Of a stretch of 64,000 bases of DNA, positions 35,966 to 44,334 are shown one piece after another; position 1 is the stretch's first letter, and each line of letters begins with the position of its first letter. Below the pieces are notes generated by a model that saw only the letters and a program-made list of their open reading frames with translations, was not told the DNA's origin and made no database searches. The stretch spans positions 1,533,977 to 1,597,976 of the forward strand of contig NZ_JAFMSY010000001.1 in the NCBI RefSeq assembly GCF_017916455.1. The letters are read 5' to 3'. The position numbers and the translations under genes were made by a program. Source of the stretch: Nocardioides xinjiangensis. Its GTDB lineage: Bacteria > Actinomycetota > Actinomycetes > Propionibacteriales > Nocardioidaceae.

Positions 35966-37231
35966 GTGGAGCTCCTCGTCCTCGGTGGCACCCGGTTCCT
36001 CTCGCGCGAGGTCGCGGCCCAGGCGGTCGACGCCGGCTGGGACGTCACCTGCGCCTGCCGCGGCGAGTCCGGGCCGCTCCCGGCAGGTGCGACGCACCTT
36101 CCCTGGGATCGCGCCGAGCCCGTGCCGGCCGGGGTCGCCGAGGGCCGCTGGGACGCCGTCGTCGACGTCACCAGGCTGCCCTCGCACGCGCGCCGGGCCT
36201 TCGAGGCGACGGCCGGGGCGCACTGGGTGTTCGTGTCGACGATCAGCGTCTACGCCGACGACTCCTCCCCGGCGATGGCGCCGCTGGTGGAGCCCGTCAC
36301 CGACGACGTGGACCTGGCGGTCGACCCGGACGCCTACGGCGGCATGAAGGTCGCCTGCGAGCAGGTAGTCCAGGCGGGCGCGCGGTCGTCGGTGGTCGTC
36401 CGACCGGGGCTGATCGTCGGTCCCGGCGACCCGACGGGACGATTCGCCTACTGGCCGCAGCGGCTGGCGCGCGGCGGCGAGGTGCTGGCGCCGGGCCGTC
36501 CCACGGACGTCGTGCAGGTGATCGACGTGCGCGACCTCGCGGCCTGGCTGCTGCGGCTGGCGCAGACGCGGACTCCGGGCACCTTCGACGCGGTGGGCCG
36601 GCCGACGTCGTTCGAGGACCTGCTGACGGCCGTGGCGGCCGGCGTCCGCGACGACGCCCCGACGCTGACGTGGGTGGACCAGGGCTTCCTGCAGGAGCAC
36701 GGCGTCCGGCCGTGGGCGGGCGAGGACTCGCTGCCGCTGTGGCTGCCGCGACCGGAGCACGACGGCATGCTGGCCCACGACCCCGCGCCGGCGTTCGCCG
36801 CCGGGCTCAACCTCCGCCCTGTGGCCGAGACCGCGCCCGACTGTCTCGACTCTCCCGTCACCGCGCTCTCACCCGAGCGCGAGGCCGAGGTGCTCGCTGC
36901 CTTGGCACGCCCGCTCGAGCGGGCGCTAGCGCACCCGGAGAGCACGTCGAGTCGGCGCTCGTGCGCCGCGAGCGCACGTCGAGTCGGCGCCAGTGTGCTG
37001 GCAAGCAGGCCGAGTCGGCGCCAGTGTGCTGGGGACACCAGCGCCGACTCGACGCAGATCCTCGGGACACCAGCGCCGCCTCGACGCCGACTGGCGGGAC
37101 ACTCCCGCCCACTCGTCAGAACAGCAGCGCGGTGCCCGGGTCGGAGAGCACTCCGGCGACGTCGGCGAGGAAGCGCGAGCCCTTCTCGCCGTCGATGTGC
37201 CGGTGGTCGAACGACAGCGCGAGCGTCGTGA
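35966..37231 (+). CDS. NAD-dependent epimerase/reductase with repeat-derived C-terminus
   Basis: The first ~318 codons encode a Rossmann-type epimerase/reductase: MELLVLGGTRFLSREVA is the nucleotide loop, WVFVSTISVYADDSS the Ser region, DAYGGMKVACEQ the Tyr/Lys pair. GTG at 35966 begins the first strand. The expected end lies near LAALARPLERAL (about 36930). Instead the frame has no stop, runs through array D (ESTSSRRSCAASARRVGASV) and then 116 nt into the antisense of the E2 gene, stopping at 37231 (421 residues in all). The tail is Arg/Ser/Ala-rich and almost certainly non-native. Either the stop was lost when the array formed or the protein is truly extended; homologues would decide. Confidence 0.78.
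   Translation: MELLVLGGTRFLSREVAAQAVDAGWDVTCACRGESGPLPAGATHLPWDRAEPVPAGVAEGRWDAVVDVTRLPSHARRAFEATAGAHWVFVSTISVYADDSSPAMAPLVEPVTDDVDLAVDPDAYGGMKVACEQVVQAGARSSVVVRPGLIVGPGDPTGRFAYWPQRLARGGEVLAPGRPTDVVQVIDVRDLAAWLLRLAQTRTPGTFDAVGRPTSFEDLLTAVAAGVRDDAPTLTWVDQGFLQEHGVRPWAGEDSLPLWLPRPEHDGMLAHDPAPAFAAGLNLRPVAETAPDCLDSPVTALSPEREAEVLAALARPLERALAHPESTSSRRSCAASARRVGASVLASRPSRRQCAGDTSADSTQILGTPAPPRRRLAGHSRPLVRTAARCPGRRALRRRRRGSASPSRRRCAGGRTTARAS
36917..37115. repeat. Mirror-image repeat array D: 32-nt units, four forward and three reverse
   Basis: Forward units with core GAGTCGGCGC (first copy GAGCGGGCGC) begin at 36917, 36949, 36981 and 37012. Reverse units with core GCGCCGACTC (degenerate in the last) begin at 37041, 37073 and 37105. 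The period is 32 nt (31 once). The two halves face each other, so CGTCGAGTCGGCGC pairs with GCGCCGACTCGACG across the centre. The last reverse unit abuts the TGA of the convergent E2 gene (37116-37118). The first forward units lie inside the epimerase reading frame. The unit core matches array E, not arrays A-C. Confidence 0.9.
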
Positions 37232-38723
37232 CGTCGCGGACGACGATCTCGCCGGTCTCCTCGTCGACCCACGGCCGCTTGTTGATCGCGCCGAAGCACA
37301 GGATCGCGGATTCCCCCGGGTTGATGATCGGCGTGCCCGCGTCGACGCCGAACACGCCGACGTTGGTGATCGTGAACGTGCCGCCGGCCATCTCCGCGGG
37401 CTGGGTCCTGCCCTCGCGCGCCGTGGCCGTCAGCTCCCCGAGCGCCGCCGCCAGCTCGGTCATCGAGAGCGCGTCGGCGTCCTTGATGTTGGGGACCACC
37501 AGCCCGCGCGGGGTGGCGGCCGCGATGCCGAGGTTGACGTAGTGCTTGTAGACGACCTCCTGGGCGGACTCGTCCCAAGTGGAGTTGATCTCCGGGGTGC
37601 GCTTCATCGCGAGGATCACCGCACGGGCGAGGACCAGCAGCGGGCTGACCTTCGTGTCGCGGAACTCCGGCCGCTTGCGCAGCCGCGCGACGAGCTGCAT
37701 CGTCGCCGTCACGTCGACGGTGATCCACTCGGTGACGTGCGGGCTGGTGAAGGCCGACTGGCTCATCGCCGACGCCATCATCTTGCGCACGCCCTTGATC
37801 GGCTCGCGGGTCTCGCGCTCGCCGGACGGCGTCGAGCCCGACAGGTCGCGCTGCGCCGAGCCGCCGTAGGAGGCGCCCGGCACGTCGCCGCCGCCGCTCG
37901 GGGCGACGGGAGCAGGCGCGGGCGCGGCGGAGCCGTTGGCCGCTCCGTGCACGTCGTCGCGGGTGATCGAGCCGGACGGGCCCGAGCCGGTCAGCGTGGT
38001 GAGGTCGACGCCCAGGTCCTTGGCGAGCTTGCGGACCGGAGGCTTCGCCAGGGCGCGTACGGCGCCGGGCTCGCCCTGCGCGGCGGCCGGGACGAGCGCC
38101 TCGGCGGGCGCCGCCTGCGGCGCGGGCCGCTGGTCGACGGCCGGCACCGGGGACTCGTCGGCCGGCACCACCTCGTCGGACTGCGCGCCGCCGGGCGCGA
38201 AGGCGCCCTGCACCTGCATCTGGGTCTGGGCGCCGGCCACCGTGCTCGGGGAGGCCGAGCCGCGCCGGGCGCGACGCATGGGGCCGCGGTCGGCCTTGAT
38301 GCGGCCGACGAGGGACGCCCCCTCCATCGATCCGGAGGCGGCCGGGTTGGAGAGGTCGATCTCGGTCGGGTCGACCTGCGCGGCCGCCTGCCCCGCGTCC
38401 TCGGCGCCGGCCTTCAGGGCCATGCCGAGGTAGGGGTCGGACTCGGTCTGGGGGGCGGCGCCGCCGGCAGGCTCGGCAGGCGCCTCGCCGGCCGCGCCGA
38501 TGGAGATGATCGGCGTGCCGACCGGGACGGTCTCGCCCTCGGGGACGAGGAGGGCCAGCACGGTGCCCTCGAACGGCGAGGGCAGCTCGACCAGCGACTT
38601 CGCGGTCTCGATCTCGACGATCACGTCGTTGATCTCGACGGTGTCGCCGACCTTGACCTTCCACGCGACGATCTCGGCCTCGGTGAGGCCCTCGCCGACG
38701 TCGGGGAGCAGGAACTCGGACAT
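37116..38723 (-). CDS. Dihydrolipoamide acyltransferase, E2 of a 2-oxoacid dehydrogenase
   Basis: A 535-residue E2. One lipoyl domain at the N-terminus (PDVGEGLTEAEIVAW, lipoyl Lys42 in EIETAKSLVEL), long Ala/Pro-rich linkers, a peripheral-subunit-binding domain (VRKLAKDLGVDLTTLTGSGP) and the catalytic acyltransferase domain with SFDHRHIDGEKGS. It forms the core of the complex whose E1 subunits are encoded just upstream on the same strand (order E1-alpha, E1-beta, E2). Overall pattern fits branched-chain or pyruvate-type complexes; with separate alpha and beta E1 the branched-chain type is favoured. Its stop touches repeat array D. Confidence 0.93.
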   Translation of the reverse strand: MSEFLLPDVGEGLTEAEIVAWKVKVGDTVEINDVIVEIETAKSLVELPSPFEGTVLALLVPEGETVPVGTPIISIGAAGEAPAEPAGGAAPQTESDPYLGMALKAGAEDAGQAAAQVDPTEIDLSNPAASGSMEGASLVGRIKADRGPMRRARRGSASPSTVAGAQTQMQVQGAFAPGGAQSDEVVPADESPVPAVDQRPAPQAAPAEALVPAAAQGEPGAVRALAKPPVRKLAKDLGVDLTTLTGSGPSGSITRDDVHGAANGSAAPAPAPVAPSGGGDVPGASYGGSAQRDLSGSTPSGERETREPIKGVRKMMASAMSQSAFTSPHVTEWITVDVTATMQLVARLRKRPEFRDTKVSPLLVLARAVILAMKRTPEINSTWDESAQEVVYKHYVNLGIAAATPRGLVVPNIKDADALSMTELAAALGELTATAREGRTQPAEMAGGTFTITNVGVFGVDAGTPIINPGESAILCFGAINKRPWVDEETGEIVVRDVTTLALSFDHRHIDGEKGSRFLADVAGVLSDPGTALLF

Positions 38724-38736
38724 CAGGGGACTCCTC

Positions 38737-39717
38737 TCAGTAGGCGAAGGTGCGGTCGACGGCGTCCAGCACCCGGTCGAGATCGGGGAGGTACTCCTCC
38801 TCGATCCGCGACGGCGGGTAGGGCGTGTCGAACGCGCCGACGCGCAGCACCGGCGCCTCGAGCGAGTAGAAGCACTGCTCGGTGACCCGGGCGGCGAGCT
38901 CGGCGCCCATGCCGAGGTTGACGTGCGCCTCGTGGGTGACCACGCACCGGCCGGTGCGGCGCACGGACTCGTAGACCGGCGCCATGTCGAGCGGCGACAG
39001 GGTGCGCAGGTCGATGACCTCGAGGCTGCGGCCCTCGGACTCGGCGGCCTCGGCGCACTTGAGCGCGGTCTTCACGGTCGGGCCGTAGGCCAGCACCGTC
39101 GCGTCGGACCCGGCGCGCACCACGCGCGAGGTGAATAGCGGCTCCGGCGTCGCGGACTCGTCGAGCTCCGCCTTGTCGGCGTGGTACTGCCGCTTCGGCT
39201 CGAGGAAGATGACCGGGTCGTCGTGGGCGATCGCCTGCTGGATCATCCAGTAGCCGTCGACGGGGTTGGAGCAGGCCACCACCTTGAGGCCGGGGGTGTG
39301 CGCGAACTGCGCCTCGGGGCTCTCGGAGTGGTGCTCGACCGCGCCGATGCCGCCGCCGAAGGGGATGCGGATGACGATCGGCATCTTCACCTTGCCCTGC
39401 GAGCGGTAGGTGTACTTGGCCACCTGGCACACGATCTGGTCGTAGGCGGGGTAGACGAAGCCGTCGAACTGGATCTCCACGACGGGCCGGTAGCCGCGCA
39501 GCGCCATGCCGACCGCGGTGCCGACGATGCCGGACTCCGCCAGCGGGCTGTCGATGACGCGGTCCTCGCCGAAGTCCTTCTGCAGCCCGTCGGTGATGCG
39601 GAAGACGCCGCCGAGCTTGCCGACGTCCTCGCCCATGAGGAGGACCTTGTCGTCGTCCTCCATCGCCTTGCGCAGGCCCATGTTGAGGCCCTTGGCGAGC
39701 GTGATCTTGCTGGTCAC
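38737..39717 (-). CDS. 2-oxoacid dehydrogenase E1 component, beta subunit
   Basis: A 326-residue TPP-dependent subunit. LAKGLNMGLRKAMEDDDKVL at the start, GEDVGKLGGVFRITDGL, the DSPLAESGIVGTAVGMAL patch and the C-terminal RVGAFDTPYPPS are family hallmarks. The GTG start overlaps the TGA of the E1-alpha gene (GTGA), ensuring equal synthesis of the alpha2-beta2 heterotetramer. The gap to the E2 gene is 13 nt. Decarboxylation of pyruvate or branched-chain 2-oxoacids; specificity not resolved. Confidence 0.93.
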   Translation of the reverse strand: MTSKITLAKGLNMGLRKAMEDDDKVLLMGEDVGKLGGVFRITDGLQKDFGEDRVIDSPLAESGIVGTAVGMALRGYRPVVEIQFDGFVYPAYDQIVCQVAKYTYRSQGKVKMPIVIRIPFGGGIGAVEHHSESPEAQFAHTPGLKVVACSNPVDGYWMIQQAIAHDDPVIFLEPKRQYHADKAELDESATPEPLFTSRVVRAGSDATVLAYGPTVKTALKCAEAAESEGRSLEVIDLRTLSPLDMAPVYESVRRTGRCVVTHEAHVNLGMGAELAARVTEQCFYSLEAPVLRVGAFDTPYPPSRIEEEYLPDLDRVLDAVDRTFAY

Positions 39718-40886
39718 GAGTGGCTCCCCTCGAAGGATGCGAGGTAGGCGGCGAACTCGTCGCGCTGGGCGGCGATCTCGTCGGTCATCTCGCTGAAGAC
39801 GTAGCCGAACTGGTCCAGCGGCTCGGGGTCGGGCAGCGCCTTGCAGCCCTCGCGGAGGTGGTGGCCCAGCTCCTTGGCCTCGGCGTCGAGGTCGTCGAAG
39901 AACTCCTGGTCGACCAGGCCGTTGCGGCGGAGGTACACCTTGAGCCGCTCGATCGGGTCCTTGAGCTTCCAGTGCTCGAGCTCGTCGTTGAGCCGGTAGC
40001 GCGTGGGGTCGTCGGTCGTGGTGTGCGCGCCCATCCGGTAGGTGTAGGCCTCGACGAAGGAGGGACCGTTGCCCTCGCGCGCCCGCTGGAGCGCGGCCCT
40101 GGTGACGGCGTACGTCGCCAGCACGTCGTTGCCGTCGACGCGGATGCCCGGGAAGCCGAAGCCCAGCGCCCGCTGGTAGAGCGGGATGCGGGTCTGCCGC
40201 TCGATCGGCTCGGAGATCGCCCACTGGTTGTTCTGGCAGAAGAACACGACCGGGGCGTTGTAGGACGCGGCGAAGATGAACGCCTCGTTGACGTCGCCCT
40301 GGGAGGACGCGCCGTCGCCGAAGTGGGCGATGACGGCCGCGTCGCGCTCGGGGTCGCCGGTGCCGACGACGCCGTCGCGCTGCATGCCCATGGCGTAGCC
40401 GGTGGCGTGGAGCGTCTGGGCGCCGATGACGATCGTGTAGAGGCCGAAGTTGTTCTCGGTCGGGTCCCAGCCGCCCTGGTCGACGCCGCGGAACAGGCCG
40501 AGCAGGCGCAGCGGGTCGACGCCGCGGCAGTAGGCGACACCGTGCTCACGGTAGGTCGGGAAGACGTAGTCCTGGGGACGCAGGGCGCGGCCGGCGCCGA
40601 TCTGCGCGGCCTCCTGGCCGAGCAGCTGGGCCCAGATGCCGAGCTCGCCGTGGCGCTGGAGGGCGGTGGCCTCGACGTCGATGCGCCGGGTGAGGACCAT
40701 GTCGCGGTAGAGCCCGCGGAGCTCCTCGGCGGAGAAGTCGTGGTCGAACTCGGGGTGGTGGACGCGCTCGCCCTCGGGCGTCAGCAGCTGGACGAGGTCG
40801 GGGCCGCCGTCGGAATGCGAGGGTCCGAAGACCTCCGCCAGGTCGGGGCCGAAGGTGTCACTCCGGGGGGAGGCAGGATCGGACAA
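39714..40886 (-). CDS. 2-oxoacid dehydrogenase E1 component, alpha subunit
   Basis: A 390-residue TPP enzyme. The TPP-binding motif HFGDGASSQGD..FFCQNN has the GDG and NN ends at the right separation, and the phosphorylation-loop-like YRMGAHTTTDDPTRYR follows. An N-terminal extension of about 55 residues rich in Ser/Asp precedes the fold. First gene of the E1-alpha/E1-beta/E2 operon. No E3 gene is in view; the shared lipoamide dehydrogenase is probably elsewhere. The 159-nt region upstream contains ACCACATGGTGGT (40974-40986), a short palindrome that could be an operator. Confidence 0.92.
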   Translation of the reverse strand: MSDPASPRSDTFGPDLAEVFGPSHSDGGPDLVQLLTPEGERVHHPEFDHDFSAEELRGLYRDMVLTRRIDVEATALQRHGELGIWAQLLGQEAAQIGAGRALRPQDYVFPTYREHGVAYCRGVDPLRLLGLFRGVDQGGWDPTENNFGLYTIVIGAQTLHATGYAMGMQRDGVVGTGDPERDAAVIAHFGDGASSQGDVNEAFIFAASYNAPVVFFCQNNQWAISEPIERQTRIPLYQRALGFGFPGIRVDGNDVLATYAVTRAALQRAREGNGPSFVEAYTYRMGAHTTTDDPTRYRLNDELEHWKLKDPIERLKVYLRRNGLVDQEFFDDLDAEAKELGHHLREGCKALPDPEPLDQFGYVFSEMTDEIAAQRDEFAAYLASFEGSHS

Positions 40887-41045
40887 CGCAGTCTCCTTCT
40901 ACAGCTAGCGGCAGTCACGGGATCGCCGGACGCCGACGGCGTGCAAGCGTGGCCGCCGGCGTGTGTGACCCCGACCACATGGTGGTGCTCAAGGTATCGG
41001 CCGCAGCCTGACAGCACCAATCTGGCGGTCGGCGCGAGCGCGCGC

Positions 41046-42035
41046 TCAGCCGCGGCCGTGCGGCGTGTGCCAGCCCGCCTCGTCGGGGCCGGCCGGGACG
41101 ATCTGCGTGGGGTTGATGTCGGTGTGCACGACGTAGTAGTGACGCTTGATCTGCTCGAAGTCGACCTCGTCGCCGAACCCCGGCGTCTGGAAGAGGTCGC
41201 GCGCGTAGCCCCAGAGGTTCGGCATCTCGGTCAGCTTGTTGCGGTTGCACTTGAAGTGTCCGTGGTAGACCGCGTCGAAGCGGACGAGCGTGGTGAAGAG
41301 CCGCACGTCGGCCTCGGTGAACGCCTCGCCCATCAGGAAGCGACGGTCGGCGAGCCGCTCCTCGAGCCAGTCCATCGTGGTCCACAGCCGCGCGTACGCG
41401 TCGTCGTACGCCTCCTGCGAGCCGGCGAAGCCGCAGCGGTAGACGCCGTTGTTGATCTCGGTGAAGACGCGCTTCATCACCGACTCCATCTCCTCGCGGA
41501 CGTCCGCCGGCCACAGGTCCGGCGCGTCGGGGCGCTGGTGCTCGCGCCACTCGAAGAAGAGGTCGTGGGTGATCTGCGGGAAGTCGTTGGTGACGACCTC
41601 GCCCGACTCGACGTCCACGATCGCGGGCACCGTGATGCCGCGCGGGTAGTCGGGCTGGCGGGCGAAGTAGGCCTGCTGGAGGCGCTCGATCCCGAGCACC
41701 GGGTCGACGCCGCCGGGGTCGAGGTCGAAGGTCCAGCTCCGGGCGTCGTGGGTGGGGCCGGGCGCGCCCCAGGAGATCACGTCCTCGAGGCCGAGCAGGG
41801 TGCGCACGATGATCGAGCGGTGCGCCCACGGGCAGGCGCGGGCGGCGACGAGGCGGTAGCGCCCGGGCACGGCCGGCCACACGGGGACGTCGCGCGGGCT
41901 GTCCTTTGACCCGCTCGGGAAGTCGTCGTCGAGCGGGTCGGCGGAGCGCTCGCCCGCCAGGATCCGGTCCGGGAGGTAGGACATGTCGCGCTCGAAGGGC
42001 TGTCCCTTGGTCGTGTAGCTCGCCGTGTCGTTCAC
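41046..42035 (-). CDS. YqjG/ECM4-type glutathionyl-hydroquinone-reductase-like GST
   Basis: A 329-residue Xi-class GST homologue. RLVAARACPWAHRS holds the active-site Cys68 (CPWA), SWTFDLDPGG and TVPAIVD are the thioredoxin-fold part, and TEADVRLFTTLVRFDAVYHGHFKCN the all-helical part, as in YqjG. The family reduces S-glutathionyl-hydroquinones and similar adducts. Actinobacteria use mycothiol rather than glutathione, so a mycothionyl-hydroquinone substrate is expected (inference). It is divergent from an ArsR-type regulator gene across an 82-nt gap containing a perfect palindrome, so it may be a target of that regulator. Confidence 0.9.
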   Translation of the reverse strand: MNDTASYTTKGQPFERDMSYLPDRILAGERSADPLDDDFPSGSKDSPRDVPVWPAVPGRYRLVAARACPWAHRSIIVRTLLGLEDVISWGAPGPTHDARSWTFDLDPGGVDPVLGIERLQQAYFARQPDYPRGITVPAIVDVESGEVVTNDFPQITHDLFFEWREHQRPDAPDLWPADVREEMESVMKRVFTEINNGVYRCGFAGSQEAYDDAYARLWTTMDWLEERLADRRFLMGEAFTEADVRLFTTLVRFDAVYHGHFKCNRNKLTEMPNLWGYARDLFQTPGFGDEVDFEQIKRHYYVVHTDINPTQIVPAGPDEAGWHTPHGRG

Positions 42036-42083
42036 CCTTCAACCGTACCCATCCCACCGCATCCCAATCGGCAGCGAACTCTT

Positions 42084-42101
42084 TGCAAACGGTCGTTTGC
42101 A
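42084..42101. promoter_or_regulatory. Perfect 18-bp palindrome TGCAAACG-GT-CGTTTGCA
   Basis: Eight-base arms TGCAAACG and CGTTTGCA flank GT, 16 nt before the ArsR-type regulator start and 48 nt from the divergent GST gene. It is the AT-richest spot in the gap. Autoregulation by the ArsR-type dimer, with the GST and the MFS exporter as co-targets, is the simplest inference. Confidence 0.75.
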
Positions 42102-42117
42102 GTCCTACGATCCCGGC

Positions 42118-42684
42118 ATGGGCTCCTCGATCACCCCGGACATCGCAGGCCTCCGCGCCCTGAGCCACCCGGTGCGGCTGCGGATGCTGACGCTGCTGCG
42201 CGGCGAGGGGCCCGCGACCGCGACCAGCCTCGCCCAGCGGCTCGGGCTCAACACCGGCGCGACGTCGTACCACCTGCGCCAGCTCGCGCAGCACGGCTTC
42301 ATCGAGGAGGACGCCGACCGGGGCAACGCCCGCGACCGCTGGTGGCGGGCCGCGCACGCCAGCACCCGCACCGACTTCCGCGCCCGGGGCGTCGTCGACA
42401 GCGACGTCGAGGCCTACCTCACGACCGTGGTCCTCCTCTACGCCGACCGCATGCGGACGGCGGTCTCCGAGATGCCGTTCCTGCCGCCGCCGTGGCGCAC
42501 CGTCGGGACGCTCAGCGACTGGGAGGTCCGCCTCACGCCGGCTCGCGCCGAGGCGCTGGTGAAGAAGCTGGCCGAGGTCATCGAGGAGGTCGAGGACGCG
42601 GACTCCGACGACGCGCGGCCGTTCGTGGTGAACCTCAACGCCTACCCGCGTCCGGGCCAGCCCTGGGGCGAGGAGGAGCAGTGA
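42118..42684 (+). CDS. ArsR-type winged-helix regulator
   Basis: A 188-residue regulator. The HTH region LSHPVRLRMLTLLRGEGPAT..RLGLNTGATSYHLRQLAQHGFI is typical of ArsR/HTH_20 proteins. The rest is a charged helical region (EALVKKLAEVIEEVEDADSD) without Cys metal ligands, so it senses something other than a thiophilic metal. The TGA overlaps the GTG of the MFS gene, forming a regulator-exporter operon. The palindrome at 42084-42101 is its likely operator. Confidence 0.88.
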   Translation: MGSSITPDIAGLRALSHPVRLRMLTLLRGEGPATATSLAQRLGLNTGATSYHLRQLAQHGFIEEDADRGNARDRWWRAAHASTRTDFRARGVVDSDVEAYLTTVVLLYADRMRTAVSEMPFLPPPWRTVGTLSDWEVRLTPARAEALVKKLAEVIEEVEDADSDDARPFVVNLNAYPRPGQPWGEEEQ

Positions 42685-43931
42685 CCACGCGCAGGCCGCT
42701 CGTCGGCGGGCTCGTCGCGGAGGGCATCTCCTTCGTCGGCACCCGGATCTCGATGATCGCCATCCCGTGGTTCGTGCTGTCGACGACCGGGTCGGCGACC
42801 CAGACCGGGCTCGTCGCCGCCGCCGAGATCACCCCGCTGGTGGTCTTCAAGGCGCTCGGCGGCCCGCTCCTCGACCGGCTCGGCCCCCGCCGGGTCACCC
42901 TGGCGTGCGACCTGACGTCGTCCATCGTGGTGGCCGCGATCCCGCTGCTGCACGGGCTGGGCCTGCTGTCCTTCCCGTTGCTGCTGGTCCTCGTCGCCGT
43001 CGCGGGCGCCCTGCGGGGCCCGGGCGACGCGGGCAAGGCAGCGATGAGCCCCGAGCTCGCGCGGGTCGCGGGCTGGTCGCTCGAGCGGGTCTCCGGCCTG
43101 GCCGCGGCGGTCGAGCGCACCTCCTCGATGGGCGGCGCCGCGCTGGCCGGCCTGCTCGTCGCGTCGTTGGGGGCCGCCAACGCGCTCTACGTCGACGCCG
43201 CGTCGTTCCTGGTCTCCTTCGCCGTCTTCGCGGTCGCCACGGCCGGTCTCGGGCGGCCGGTCCCGCCGGAGCCCGACGCCGCCCCCACGTCGTACGGCCA
43301 GGAGCTGCGGCAGGGGTGGGACTTCCTGCGCACCGAGCCGGTGCTCATCGCGATCTGCGTCATGGTCGCGGTCACGAACCTCGTCGACCAGGCCTACAGC
43401 GCCGTGCTCGCGCCGGTCTGGGCCAAGGAGTCCGGCGCCGGCGTTGCGGTCCTCGGCACGCTCTTCGCCGCGATGAGCGGCGCGTCCGTGCTGGGCGCGC
43501 TGGCGGCAGCGCGGTGGGGCGAGACGCTGCCGCGGTTCCGGACCTACGTCGTGGCCTTCCTCGTCGCAGGCGCGCCGCGCTACGTCGTGATGGCGCTGGA
43601 GTCCCCGGTGTGGGCCGTCTTCGCGGTCACGGTCCTCGCGGGCGTGGCCTCGGGGTTCCTGAACCCCATCCTCGGCGCGGTGATCATGGAGCGGATCCCC
43701 GCGCACCTGCTGGGCCGGGTCACCTCGCTCAACACCGCGATCTGCTGGTCGTTGATGCCGCTCGGCGGCGTGCTGGCCGGCGTCGCCGTGGCCGGCCTCG
43801 GGCTCTCCCCGGCGCTGCTCGTGGCCGGCGCGGTCTACCTCGTCACGACGATGGCGCCGACGCGGGTGCCGTCGTTCCGGCAGATGGAGCGGGCTCCGGT
43901 CGTGGACGCCCGCACGCCGAGCGGTGCGTGA
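42681..43931 (+). CDS. MFS exporter
   Basis: A 416-residue transporter with about 12 hydrophobic helices. The loop 2-3 motif is LLDRLGPRRVTLACD and there is a long central loop of charged residues (SYGQELRQGWDFLRTEP), as in the Bcr/EntS-like efflux group. The substrate is unknown; its regulator and the divergent GST suggest a detoxification setting. GTG at 42681 overlaps the regulator stop. The last codons AGC GGT GCG TGA are the first arm of repeat unit C1, so its C-terminus SGA and stop codon are supplied by the array. Confidence 0.9.
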   Translation: MTTRRPLVGGLVAEGISFVGTRISMIAIPWFVLSTTGSATQTGLVAAAEITPLVVFKALGGPLLDRLGPRRVTLACDLTSSIVVAAIPLLHGLGLLSFPLLLVLVAVAGALRGPGDAGKAAMSPELARVAGWSLERVSGLAAAVERTSSMGGAALAGLLVASLGAANALYVDAASFLVSFAVFAVATAGLGRPVPPEPDAAPTSYGQELRQGWDFLRTEPVLIAICVMVAVTNLVDQAYSAVLAPVWAKESGAGVAVLGTLFAAMSGASVLGALAAARWGETLPRFRTYVVAFLVAGAPRYVVMALESPVWAVFAVTVLAGVASGFLNPILGAVIMERIPAHLLGRVTSLNTAICWSLMPLGGVLAGVAVAGLGLSPALLVAGAVYLVTTMAPTRVPSFRQMERAPVVDARTPSGA

Positions 43932-44327
43932 CGCAGGTTTCTGCGGTCCGGAAGCTGCGTCACTCACCGCTCAGGACGACGTCCGCCGCCGAGCGGTGCG
44001 TGGGACAGGTTCCTGCGGTCCGGAAGCTGCGTCACTCACCGCCCAGCACGACGTCCGACGACCAGCGGTGTGTGGGGCAGGTTCCTGCGGTCCAGAAGCT
44101 GCGTCACGCACCGCTCAAGACGGGATCCGCCGAGCGGTGCGTGGGACAGCTTTCTGCGGTCCGGAAGCTGCGTCACTCACCGCCCAGGACGGAATCCGCC
44201 GATCAGCGGTGCGTGGGGCAGGTTCCTGCGGTCCGAAACCTGCGTCACCCACCGCTCAGAACGAGATCCGCCGCCGAGCGGTGCGTGAGACAGGTTCCTG
44301 CGGTCCAGAAGCTGCGTCACTCACCGC
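43921..44327. repeat. Palindromic repeat array C: six 50-nt hairpin units, 72-nt period
   Basis: Units at 43921, 43993, 44065, 44134, 44206 and 44278, each exactly 50 nt, with a period of 72 nt (69 once). All start GCGGTG and end CACCGC; inner arms CAGGTTCC/GGAAGCTG pair with one mismatch around TGCGGTCC. Spacers of 19-22 nt are related (for example TCAGGACGACGTCCGCCGCC). The first arm contains the TGA of the MFS gene; the array ends 8 nt before the stop of the convergent aminotransferase gene. Same family as arrays A and B, with array-specific inner sequence. Confidence 0.95.
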
Positions 44328-44334
44328 TCGACGC

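Noticed and set aside
37116..37231. A real overlap of epimerase and E2 coding sequences
   Set aside because: The overlapping epimerase codons are antisense to the conserved E2 catalytic end and look like frame read-through after stop loss, not selected protein.
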